Of a stretch of 19,876 bases of DNA, positions 7,491 through 13,719 are shown one piece after another; within the stretch, counting starts at the first letter, position 1; every line of letters starts with the position of its first letter. The stretch lies in NCBI GenBank assembly GCA_937892345.1, contig CALAGF010000349.1, forward strand, positions 1 to 19,876, given 5' to 3'. The notes beneath the pieces are model-generated. The model saw only the letters and a list, made by a program, of their open reading frames with translations, was not told the origin of the DNA and searched no databases. Source of the stretch: an uncultured Rhodocyclaceae bacterium. Lineage in GTDB: Bacteria > Pseudomonadota > Gammaproteobacteria > Burkholderiales > Rhodocyclaceae. The position numbers were made by a program, and so were the translations under genes.

Positions 7491-7793
7491 ATGACAAGAA
7501 GGAAGCGGCGGAATCACTCGCCGGAGTTGAAAGCCAAGGTGGCGATTGCCGCCTTGAAGGGCGACAAGACCTTGGCCGAACTGGCGCAACAGTACGATGT
7601 GCATCCGACCCAGATCACGGATTGGAAGATGCAGCTGCTTGAGCGATCAGCCGTAGTCTTCGGCGAGTCGCCAGCCAGGGAGCCGGGCCCGGACATCCAG
7701 ACGATGCAGGCCAAGATCGGCCAGCTGACACTGGAGAACGATTTTTTAGAAAAGGCGCTCACCAAGGCGGGCCTGCTGAGCGCAAGAAAATGA
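7491..7793 (+). CDS. IS3-family transposase OrfA
   Basis: OrfA is the DNA-binding subunit of the IS3-family transposase (100 aa). The ATG at 7491 has a GGAG seven bases upstream and gives the family-typical beginning MTRRKRRNHSPELKAKV. The ATG six codons earlier directly abuts a hairpin and has no ribosome site. The helix-turn-helix covers about residues 11-50 (VAIAALKGDKTLAELAQQYDVHPTQITDWK). A leucine-zipper-like helix follows (about 69-95, IQTMQAKIGQLTLENDFLEKAL). A slippery heptamer T TTT TTA at codons 84-86 allows a -1 shift into orfB. The stop overlaps the orfB start by ATGA, so both free OrfB and an OrfAB fusion are possible. Confidence 0.94.
   Translation: MTRRKRRNHSPELKAKVAIAALKGDKTLAELAQQYDVHPTQITDWKMQLLERSAVVFGESPAREPGPDIQTMQAKIGQLTLENDFLEKALTKAGLLSARK
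7742..7783 (+). promoter_or_regulatory. Programmed -1 ribosomal frameshift signal (orfA/orfB)
   Basis: The heptamer T TTT TTA (7742-7748) is in the correct zero-frame phase (GAT TTT TTA). After a 6-base spacer, GCGCTC (7755-7760) pairs perfectly with GAGCGC (7778-7783), with an inner AGG/CCT stem. The -1 frame is open from the slip site through the orfB ATG to 8620, giving a predicted 376-aa OrfAB fusion. IS3-family elements normally need such a fusion as the active transposase. Confidence 0.8.
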
Positions 7794-8620
7794 TCGACCG
7801 CACCCACAACCTGCCGGTGGTCCGGCAATGCGAAATTCTCGAACTGGCCCGGTCGACCGCGTATTACACGCCAAAACCGACCTCGCCTGAGGATCTGGCG
7901 CTGATGCGCCGGATCGACGAGTTACATCTGGACTACCCGTTTGCCGGGAGCCGGATGCTGCGCGACCTGTTGCGCAACGCAGGGCAGCCAGTCGGCCGCA
8001 AGCGCGTTCGCCGGCTGATGCGGCAAATGCGCATCGAGGCGCTATATCGCAAGCCGAACACCAGTCGCCGGCATGCGGCTCATCCGATTTATCCCTACCT
8101 GCTGCGCAACCTGAGCATCGAGCGGCCCAATCACGTGTGGGCAACCGACATCACCTACATCCCGATGCGCCGGGGTTTCGTCTATCTGGTGGCCATCGTC
8201 GATTGGTATAGTCGTCGCGTGCTCGCCTGGCGACTTTCGAACACGCTGACCACGGACTTCTGCATCGAAGCGCTGGAGGAGGCGATCACCCGTTACGGCA
8301 CGCCGGAAATCTTCAACACCGACCAAGGCAGCCAATTCACCAGCGCCGAATTCACCGGCGTCCTGAAGGCGAACGGCATCCGGATCAGCATGGATGGCAA
8401 GGGCTGCTGGCGGGACAACGTCTTCGTCGAGCGGCTTTGGCGCACCATCAAATACGAGGAGGTATATCTCAAGGCCTACGACTCGGTTTCTCACGCCAAG
8501 GCCAGCCTCGGGCAGTTCATCACGTTCTACAACGGCCGGCGACCGCACCAGACATTTGCCGGCAAGACGCCGGACATGATCTACTTCGCCAACCTGCAGC
8601 AGGAAAACCTTGCCGCATGA
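7790..8620 (+). CDS. IS3-family transposase OrfB (DDE catalytic part)
   Basis: OrfB carries the retroviral-integrase-like catalytic core (276 aa). An N-terminal HTH_21-type segment (about 30-85, DELHLDYPFAGSRMLRDLL, GRKRVRRLMRQM) precedes the rve domain (about 107-265). The catalytic acidic residues are Asp120 (WATDITYIP), Asp178 (FNTDQGSQFTS) and Glu214 (DNVFVERLWRTIKYEEVY). The last two are separated by exactly 35 residues, the classic DD(35)E pattern. The conserved ending FYNGRRPHQTFAGKTPDMIYF is present. Translation can begin at the ATG overlapping the orfA stop, or as an OrfAB fusion by frameshift. No disruption is visible. Confidence 0.96.
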   Translation: MIDRTHNLPVVRQCEILELARSTAYYTPKPTSPEDLALMRRIDELHLDYPFAGSRMLRDLLRNAGQPVGRKRVRRLMRQMRIEALYRKPNTSRRHAAHPIYPYLLRNLSIERPNHVWATDITYIPMRRGFVYLVAIVDWYSRRVLAWRLSNTLTTDFCIEALEEAITRYGTPEIFNTDQGSQFTSAEFTGVLKANGIRISMDGKGCWRDNVFVERLWRTIKYEEVYLKAYDSVSHAKASLGQFITFYNGRRPHQTFAGKTPDMIYFANLQQENLAA

Positions 8621-8625
8621 AACCC

Positions 8626-8693
8626 GCGTTATCCACCGCACCGATTGCCTACGGTCTGAACGGACCTTCGGCAACCGTCACCGTGGATAACGC
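8626..8693. repeat. 68-bp nested palindrome with DnaA-box-like arms
   Basis: Arms GCGTTATCCAC (8626-8636) and GTGGATAACGC (8683-8693) are perfectly complementary. Inside, TTGCC (8645-8649) pairs with GGCAA (8670-8674) and GGTC (8653-8656) with GACC (8663-8666). The unpaired parts are matched in length on both sides (8/8 and 3/3), so the dyad centre lies exactly between 8659 and 8660. Each outer arm holds TTATCCAC, eight of nine bases of a DnaA box. It lies between the orfB stop and the right end of the IS3-family element. Confidence 0.8.
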
Positions 8694-8729
8694 TACACAC
8701 GCAGGGCTCCACTTATCTCAGCGGAAATT

Positions 8730-8755
8730 CTGTCCAAACAAACGGGTCCGGCTCT
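8730..8755. repeat. IS3-family element, right inverted repeat
   Basis: Read on the minus strand it begins AGAGCCGGACCCG and ends GGACAG, matching the left end at 20 of 26 positions. It is followed by the second AAA of the target duplication. Confidence 0.85.
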
Positions 8756-9077
8756 AAATATCATTTGCGAGGCCGTCAGTGTCAGCAAATCGACAGGTGT
8801 CGCTGAGCACAAACGTTTGATTAGGATCGTGCCGCTGGCCCAGCATATTGCAGCCATCACGCCAAGAAACTTGCTGAATAAGTTGCCATTCATATCCCAA
8901 GGCTCGATGACAATTATTAGGCCAGTTAGAGTACTTGCAGCGGCCAACCATTGTTTTCCTCGAATACGTTCTCCCAAGAAAAACCAGGCAAGTAGCAAAG
9001 TCCAGATCGGCATTGTAAAAATCAATACAGCAGTCTTTCCAGCCCCTCCTTCAACCAATGCCCAAGTTTGGAAAATC
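8756..9077 (-). pseudogene. DMT/EamA-family transporter, fragment lacking the N-terminus
   Basis: This is the upstream part of the transporter whose 3' part is at 7078-7401. The frame encodes the later helices of the first EamA repeat and the start of the second: TAVLIFTMPIWTLLLAWFFLGERI, KQWLAAASTLTGLIIVI, FLGVMAAICWASGTILIKRL and PVDLLTLTASQMIF. After removal of the IS3-family element both parts read as one frame of about 213 codons, where intact family members have about 290-300 residues. Roughly the first two membrane helices are missing, because the fragment is cut at 9077/9078 by the left end of the large transposon. Their continuation is not found on the far side of that transposon, so the gene is dead twice over. 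Confidence 0.88.
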
Positions 9078-9102
9078 GGCTTTGTGCAATCTGAGGTTGG
9101 AA
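9078..9102. repeat. ISL3-type transposon, left terminal inverted repeat
   Basis: It contains GGC, TTTGTGCAA and CTGAGGTTGGAA in that order. Mismatches to the right repeat fall at positions 5, 7 and 12. It also aligns without gaps to the two subterminal repeats starting at 9135 and 9181, sharing TTTGTGCAA and, with the second, GGTTGGA. Confidence 0.87.
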
Positions 9103-9134
9103 TCTTGAATCTACGCCAAACGTGATAACCATCC

Positions 9135-9155
9135 GTTTTGTGCAAAACATGGTTG
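9135..9155. repeat. Subterminal repeat copy 1 with palindrome, upstream of the hsdM promoter
   Basis: This 21-bp sequence is identical to 9181-9201 except at one position (A versus T at position 15). Its first 14 bases, GTTTTG-TG-CAAAAC, are a perfect 6-bp inverted repeat with a 2-base centre. It ends in the -35 region of the predicted hsdM promoter, so a bound protein would affect RNA polymerase. Confidence 0.85.
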
Positions 9156-9180
9156 AAAGTTCCCGCCGGTCTGGTATTCT
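9153..9180 (+). promoter_or_regulatory. Predicted sigma-70 promoter of the hsdM-tnpA operon
   Basis: TTGAAA (9153-9158) and TATTCT (9175-9180) are separated by 16 bases, and TGG before the -10 forms an extended -10 element. It is the only convincing promoter ahead of seven overlapping genes. Transcription should start near 9187, leaving a leader of about 25 bases with the hsdM ribosome site. It is bracketed by the two palindromic repeats. Confidence 0.7.
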
Positions 9181-9201
9181 GTTTTGTGCAAAACTTGGTT
9201 G
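9181..9201. repeat. Subterminal repeat copy 2 with palindrome, over the transcription start
   Basis: This is the second copy of the 21-bp repeat, 46 bp from the first, again with GTTTTG-TG-CAAAAC. It directly follows the -10 box and covers the expected transcription start, a typical repressor position. Its 3' end touches the GGAG ribosome site of hsdM (9201-9204). Confidence 0.85.
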
Positions 9202-9210
9202 GAGAACCAC

Positions 9211-11241
9211 ATGGCAGAACAGACAGGCTCGGGCGCATCGCTGGCGGATTTCATCTGGAAAAACGCCGAAGACCTATGGGGTGATTTCAAGCACACGGAT
9301 TTCGGCAAGATCATTCTGCCGTTCACCCTGCTGCGTCGATTGGAATGTGTTCTGGAGCCAACTCGGAAGGACGTTCGTGAAACGCATGCCGCATTCAAGG
9401 ATGCCGGGATCGATATTGACCTAGTGCTTCGCCAGGCAACCCGCTACCCGTTCTACAACACCTCCGAATACGCCTTGGGCAATCTGGGCAGCGCCAAGAC
9501 CCGCCAGAACCTCCAAGACTATATCGCCCACTTCTCGGACAACGCTCGCATCATATTCGAGCAGTTCGATTTCACGAACACCGTCATTCGTCTCGATAAG
9601 GCTGGCGTTCTCTTCAAGATTTGCAAGAACTTCGCTGGTGTCGACCTGCATCCGGAAACTGTGCCGGATCGCGTAATGAGTAACCTCTATGAGCACTTGA
9701 TTCGCCGATTTGGCGCCGAGGTGAATGAAGGGGCAGAAGACTTCATGACGCCCCGCGACGTGGTGCATCTAGCCACGGCCCTGCTGCTCGACCCAGACGA
9801 TGCTTTGTTCGAGTCAAACCCCGGTCTTATCCGTACCCTGTATGACCCGACGTGTGGCACGGGTGGTTTCCTGACCGACGCCATGAACCACGTTGCCGAG
9901 TACGGTAATCGCTTCAAAGTGCCGCCTGTCCTTGTTCCGCATGGACAGGAGCTTGAGCCGGAAACCCATGCTGTCTGCCTGACCAGCATGTTGCTGCGGA
10001 CCCTGGAGTCCGATCCGGGGCGCGATCTGTCGAAGAACATCCGTCTGGGCAGCACGCTCTCCAATGACCAGTTCGCCAACGAGCGCTTCCATTACTGCCT
10101 GGCCAATCCTCCCTTCGGCAAGAAGTGGGAGAAGGATTCGGACGCCGTAAATACCGAGCACAAGGAAAAGAAGTACGACGGTCGTTTTGGGCCCGGTCTG
10201 CCGCGCATCAACGATGGCTCGATGCTGTTCCTCATGCACTTGGCCAGTAAGCTGGAATTGCCTGAGAACGGCGGCGGTCGTGCGGCCATCGTGTTATCAG
10301 GGTCGCCGTTGTTCAACGGCGGGGCTGGTTCAGGGGAATCGGAGATCCGCCGCTGGCTGCTGGAAAACGATCTGGTTGAAGCCATCGTGGCGCTGCCCAC
10401 GGAAATCTTCTTCCGCACAGGCATCGGCACCTATCTCTGGATTTTGTCGAACAAGAAGGATGGGCGCAGGGAGAAGCGCGTCCAGCTCATCAACGCCACA
10501 GGCTTTTGGTCGTCGATCAAGAACGAAGGCAACAAACGCCGGATCGTGGATGACGACCAGCGCCGACAAATTGTCGACATCTATGCCGCCGCCGAAAACA
10601 GCGATGTTTCTCGGATGATCGACTACCGCACCTTTGGCTATCGCCGCATCAAGGTATTGCGCCCGTTGCGCATGTCGTTGGTGATCAACGACGAGGGGTT
10701 GGCCAAGCTCCAAGAAGAAAAGGCATGGCAGAAGCTGTCGCCGGAGCATCAGCAAATTTGGCTGGATGCATTGCGGCGGCACATGGGTGCTACGCATCTC
10801 TTTGGCTGGACCGAAACCTTTGCCGATGAAACGGTGCGTTCGGCGCTGGCTGCTGGCAAGGTCATCAAGGCGGGCAAGACCTTCATCAAGGCATTGACCA
10901 ATGCCTTCGGTGTCCGCGATCCGCTGGGCGAACCTGTGCTGGATGCGGATGGTGCAGTTGTCGCCGATCCTGAATTGACCGACTACGAGAACGTGCCGCT
11001 GACCGAAGACATCCGCGACTACCTGGCCCGCGAAGTCCTCCCACATTTGCCGGACGCCTACATTGACGAAACCTTCCGCGACGACAAGGACAAGGAAATT
11101 GGACGTGTTGGCTACGAGATCAACTTCAACCGTTTCTTCTACCAGTACGTCCCGCCGCGCAAGCTGCATGACATCGATGCGGAGTTGAAGCAGGTTGAAT
11201 CGGAAATCGCGGCGCTGTTGGCTGAGGTGGCCACAGAATGA
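9211..11241 (+). CDS. hsdM: Type I restriction-modification system methyltransferase subunit
   Basis: HsdM is the N6-adenine methyltransferase subunit. It forms M2S with HsdS to protect host DNA and R2M2S with HsdR to restrict. The ATG at 9211 has a GGAG six bases upstream (676 aa); an in-frame TTG at 9184 falls inside the operator-like repeat and is rejected. The N-terminal helical domain (about 10-160) contains FGKIILPFTLLRRLE. The catalytic domain has EDFMTPRDVV (176-185), AdoMet-binding motif I DPTCGTGGF (212-220) and catalytic NPPF (299-302). A long C-terminal helical region (about 500-676) includes INFNRFFYQYVPPR and ends in a coiled-coil-like helix. All expected motifs are intact. Its stop overlaps the next start by ATGA, and it is the first gene of the operon inside the ISL3-type transposon. 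Confidence 0.97.
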   Translation: MAEQTGSGASLADFIWKNAEDLWGDFKHTDFGKIILPFTLLRRLECVLEPTRKDVRETHAAFKDAGIDIDLVLRQATRYPFYNTSEYALGNLGSAKTRQNLQDYIAHFSDNARIIFEQFDFTNTVIRLDKAGVLFKICKNFAGVDLHPETVPDRVMSNLYEHLIRRFGAEVNEGAEDFMTPRDVVHLATALLLDPDDALFESNPGLIRTLYDPTCGTGGFLTDAMNHVAEYGNRFKVPPVLVPHGQELEPETHAVCLTSMLLRTLESDPGRDLSKNIRLGSTLSNDQFANERFHYCLANPPFGKKWEKDSDAVNTEHKEKKYDGRFGPGLPRINDGSMLFLMHLASKLELPENGGGRAAIVLSGSPLFNGGAGSGESEIRRWLLENDLVEAIVALPTEIFFRTGIGTYLWILSNKKDGRREKRVQLINATGFWSSIKNEGNKRRIVDDDQRRQIVDIYAAAENSDVSRMIDYRTFGYRRIKVLRPLRMSLVINDEGLAKLQEEKAWQKLSPEHQQIWLDALRRHMGATHLFGWTETFADETVRSALAAGKVIKAGKTFIKALTNAFGVRDPLGEPVLDADGAVVADPELTDYENVPLTEDIRDYLAREVLPHLPDAYIDETFRDDKDKEIGRVGYEINFNRFFYQYVPPRKLHDIDAELKQVESEIAALLAEVATE

Positions 11242-11873
11242 AAAACCACAAGCAAGAACGCTTTGGCCGGATGCAGCGCCAATATCACCAACAGCACCAG
11301 TGGCGACTGGGTAAGGATGGTTTATACATCCCGCACTCCTACACCGAAACAACGCCAGATAGCCTATCTTGGTGGGACGACGTTGGCTTCATCCTGAATG
11401 GACGACGGGTAATCGTTTGGTGGCAACACCCACGCCATATTTACAGCACTGCCATTGAAGAACAATCCTGGGATCGGGCTGGACCCGACCCACAGGATGA
11501 TTGGCTCTTCGAGGGTGCGACAACCAATTACAAGCAAGTGGGCAAGTCGCGGAAAAAGATCGTCAGCTACACCTCCCGGCAGCCATCGGCAGAGCAGGAC
11601 GCTTATTACGAACATTTGCGTACCGTTCGTCAGAGCATGGAGGCCGAAGGGATCGACCTCGATGTTTCCACTTCATGGAAACGGGAACGGCTGAACTGGG
11701 CCACGGGCGTTAGCCTGGTTGTTCCACTGGAAGTCAGAAATGAAACTGAACTAGCACAACTGGCGTCCATGGCGCGGCGACTGTTGCTCGGGCAAACGAC
11801 CTTGCAAAACGAGTTTCCTGATTATCGGTATGGCAGGGCGGATTGGCTTCGTGAGCAGGAACCCAGCAAATGA
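11238..11873 (+). CDS. Unknown protein inside the type I R-M operon
   Basis: I do not recognise this 211-aa protein. It overlaps hsdM by ATGA upstream and the YhcG-like gene by ATGA downstream, so it is a translationally coupled member of the operon and not a spurious frame. It has no signal peptide or membrane helix. It is rich in Trp (10 residues, including two WW pairs in SLSWWDD and VIVWWQH), charged residues and Gln. The N-terminus is basic and Gln/His-rich. A predicted mixed alpha/beta part covers about 30-100 (GFILNGRRVIVWWQHP). A helical part follows (about 115-195), with an amphipathic segment ETELAQLASMARRLLLG near the C-terminus. Position suggests a soluble partner of the methylase, nuclease or nucleotidyltransferase, or an antirestriction or immunity-like factor. 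None of these is shown. Confidence 0.85.
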   Translation: MKNHKQERFGRMQRQYHQQHQWRLGKDGLYIPHSYTETTPDSLSWWDDVGFILNGRRVIVWWQHPRHIYSTAIEEQSWDRAGPDPQDDWLFEGATTNYKQVGKSRKKIVSYTSRQPSAEQDAYYEHLRTVRQSMEAEGIDLDVSTSWKRERLNWATGVSLVVPLEVRNETELAQLASMARRLLLGQTTLQNEFPDYRYGRADWLREQEPSK

Positions 11874-12922
11874 CGGACATCACAATTCAGACGGATTCAC
11901 TGCTGGCAGAAATCCGTGCGTTGATCGAGGATACGCGGCGTCATGTCGCACAGACAGCGAACAGTGCGCTCACGCTTCTTCACTGGCGACTCGGAGAACG
12001 TATTTCGCGTGAAGTCCTGCAAGGACAACGCGCCAGCTATGGAGAAGAGATTTTGCCAACACTGTCGGCAAAATTGGTTCCTGAATACGGCAAGGGATTC
12101 AGCGCACGCAATCTTGCCAGAATGATTCGGTTCGCAGAGGCATTCCCCGATCCGCAGATTGTGGCATCGCTTGCTCAGGAATTGGGCTGGAGCCATTTTG
12201 TTGAGATTCTGCCGCTCAAGCAACCGCTTGAACGCGAGTTTTACGCTGAAATGTGCCGGGTTGAACGTTGGAGTGTTCGCACCCTGCGAGAGCGCATTGG
12301 TAGCCAACTCTATTTGCGAACAGCGATTGCCAAAAAGCCGGAAGCAGTCGTACAGGCGCAACTCGGACAACTGCGTACCGATGGGCGAATGACACCGGAC
12401 ATGGTGTTTCGAGACCCATACATGCTGGACTTTCTTGGACTACCGGAAGGCTACAGCGAACGCGACGTGGAAGCTGCGATCTTGCGAGAAATGGAAAGCG
12501 TGCTTCTTGAATTGGGGAGCGGGTTCTGCTTTGTTGCTCGCCAGAAGCGCATGACCGTCGGCAAGGACGATTTCTACCTCGATCTCCTTTTCTATCATCG
12601 CCACCTGCGCCGCCTGGTGGCCGTCGAACTCAAGCTGGAATCCTTCCAGCCAAGCCACAAGGGGCAGATGGAGCTATACCTGCGCTGGCTGGACAAACAT
12701 GAACGGGCTGTGGGTGAAGAGCCGCCTATCGGCCTGATCCTCTGCGCAAGTGCCGATGCTGAGCAAGTTGAACTTCTTCAACTGGATGAGGCATCCATCC
12801 GTGTTGCGGAATACTTGGTTGAGTTGCCGCCAATTGCCGTGCTGCGCGAGCGCCTGCATCGCGCAAGCGAACATGCCCGTGAGCGTGCCGTGCTGGCCGC
12901 GCCGGAAGAGGGTCAGGCATGA
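11870..12922 (+). CDS. YhcG-like PDDEXK nuclease (DUF1016 family)
   Basis: A 350-aa protein with the N-terminal DUF1016 helical/winged-helix region (about 10-180: LHWRLGERISREVLQG, GFSARNLARMIRFAEAFPD, LGWSHFVEILPL) and the C-terminal YhcG PDDEXK nuclease-like domain (about 185-335). Putative catalytic residues are Asp238 (DFYLDLLFYH) and Glu253/Lys255 (VAVELKLE), followed by the conserved GQMELYLRWLD (265-275). The family is widespread and often found beside R-M and other defence genes. Biochemical roles are poorly defined; DNA cleavage or end processing is plausible from the fold. The conserved acidic and lysine residues are all present, so the domain is probably active. ATGA overlaps at both ends place it in the hsd operon, between the unknown gene and the nucleotidyltransferase. 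Confidence 0.93.
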   Translation: MTDITIQTDSLLAEIRALIEDTRRHVAQTANSALTLLHWRLGERISREVLQGQRASYGEEILPTLSAKLVPEYGKGFSARNLARMIRFAEAFPDPQIVASLAQELGWSHFVEILPLKQPLEREFYAEMCRVERWSVRTLRERIGSQLYLRTAIAKKPEAVVQAQLGQLRTDGRMTPDMVFRDPYMLDFLGLPEGYSERDVEAAILREMESVLLELGSGFCFVARQKRMTVGKDDFYLDLLFYHRHLRRLVAVELKLESFQPSHKGQMELYLRWLDKHERAVGEEPPIGLILCASADAEQVELLQLDEASIRVAEYLVELPPIAVLRERLHRASEHARERAVLAAPEEGQA

Positions 12923-13719
12923 ATACCGCGCATCCAATTGATCCGGCTGTCCGATGTGACATCGAGGCTCGCCTGACAACCATTGAGGCAGAGCATAACG
13001 TTCGAGTGCTCTACGCTTGCGAATCTGGCAGCCGGGGCTGGGGCTTCGCATCCCCTGACAGTGACTACGATGTTCGTTTCATCTACGTTCATCCGCTGCC
13101 CTGGTATCTCCGTGTCAGCCCTCAGCGAGACGTAATTGAGGTGCCGATCTCGGGCGATCTCGACATCAACGGATGGGAGTTGCGCAAGGCGCTTGGCCTG
13201 CTGAAAAAGGGCAACGCCACCCTGATTGAATGGCTGGATTCCCCTGTGGTGTATCGGGCCGATCCGGATTTCCTGAACGCCATGCGTGATGCCGCCCGGC
13301 AAACACACCAGGCAGAACGCACGTTCCATCACTACGTTCACATGGCACGCCGGAATTACCGTGAATACCTGCTGGGCGAAACGGTACGCCGGAAAAAATA
13401 CCTGTACGTGCTGCGCCCCTTGCTGGCAACGCTGTGGATTGAGCAAGGGCGCGGCGTGGCTCCAATGCCGTTTCAGGAATTGGTGGATGCCATCGTCACT
13501 GATTCCGATTTGCTGGGAGCGATTGATCAGTTGCTAGCCATCAAGCGTGCAGTAGGGGAAGGGGAACATGGATCGCATTTTCCGATCATCAATGCCTTCA
13601 TTGATGCCGAACTTTCGCGGCTGGAAACCGTCCTGCCGCCCGTGTTGCGCGACACCGATTACTCAATTTTGGATCGTTTGCTGATGGATACCGTGCTGGC
13701 GGGGGAGACCAAGAAATGA
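12919..13719 (+). CDS. RlaP/YcgL-like nucleotidyltransferase
   Basis: A 266-aa member of the DNA polymerase beta nucleotidyltransferase superfamily, closest in style to the family annotated as RlaP (RNA-repair-associated) or YcgL. The hallmark is at 35-53: ESGSRGWGFASPDSDYDVR. It has the Gly37-Ser38 of the substrate loop and metal-binding Asp49 and Asp51. A further acidic residue falls in GDLDINGWELRKAL (about Asp82). The conserved block KKGNATLIEWLDSPVVY (about 95-111) and a helical C-terminal half follow. The expected reaction is transfer of a nucleotide to a protein or nucleic acid; the target is unknown. RlaP relatives are associated with RNA ligase operons, but here the gene is embedded in a type I R-M operon with ATGA overlaps on both sides. 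A role in damage repair or as a modifying regulator of neighbouring proteins is speculative. Confidence 0.9.
   Translation: MNTAHPIDPAVRCDIEARLTTIEAEHNVRVLYACESGSRGWGFASPDSDYDVRFIYVHPLPWYLRVSPQRDVIEVPISGDLDINGWELRKALGLLKKGNATLIEWLDSPVVYRADPDFLNAMRDAARQTHQAERTFHHYVHMARRNYREYLLGETVRRKKYLYVLRPLLATLWIEQGRGVAPMPFQELVDAIVTDSDLLGAIDQLLAIKRAVGEGEHGSHFPIINAFIDAELSRLETVLPPVLRDTDYSILDRLLMDTVLAGETKK

Larger units (their letters stand above)
7402..8755 (+). mobile_element. IS3-family insertion sequence, complete (1354 bp)
   Basis: The boundaries rest on three agreeing facts. Imperfect terminal inverted repeats (20 of 26 positions identical) begin AGAGCCGG at both ends. The element is flanked by AAA on each side (7399-7401 and 8756-8758), fitting the 3-bp duplication of the family. 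Deleting the element plus one AAA fuses the flanking transporter fragments in frame, giving SQMIF-GAIPLLVLSF, a normal EamA sequence. Inside are orfA and orfB, overlapping by ATGA, with a -1 frameshift signal. All hallmarks are intact, so it may still be active. The near-perfect ends and duplication suggest insertion was not ancient. Confidence 0.93.

Noticed and set aside
8626..8693. Replication origin suggested by DnaA-box-like motifs
   Set aside because: There are only two near-boxes, no AT-rich unwinding region and no replication genes; the sequence lies inside an insertion sequence.
10330..11352. Minus-strand open frame of 340 codons opposite hsdM
   Set aside because: It is a shadow of the methylase C-terminal region with no motif or ribosome site.
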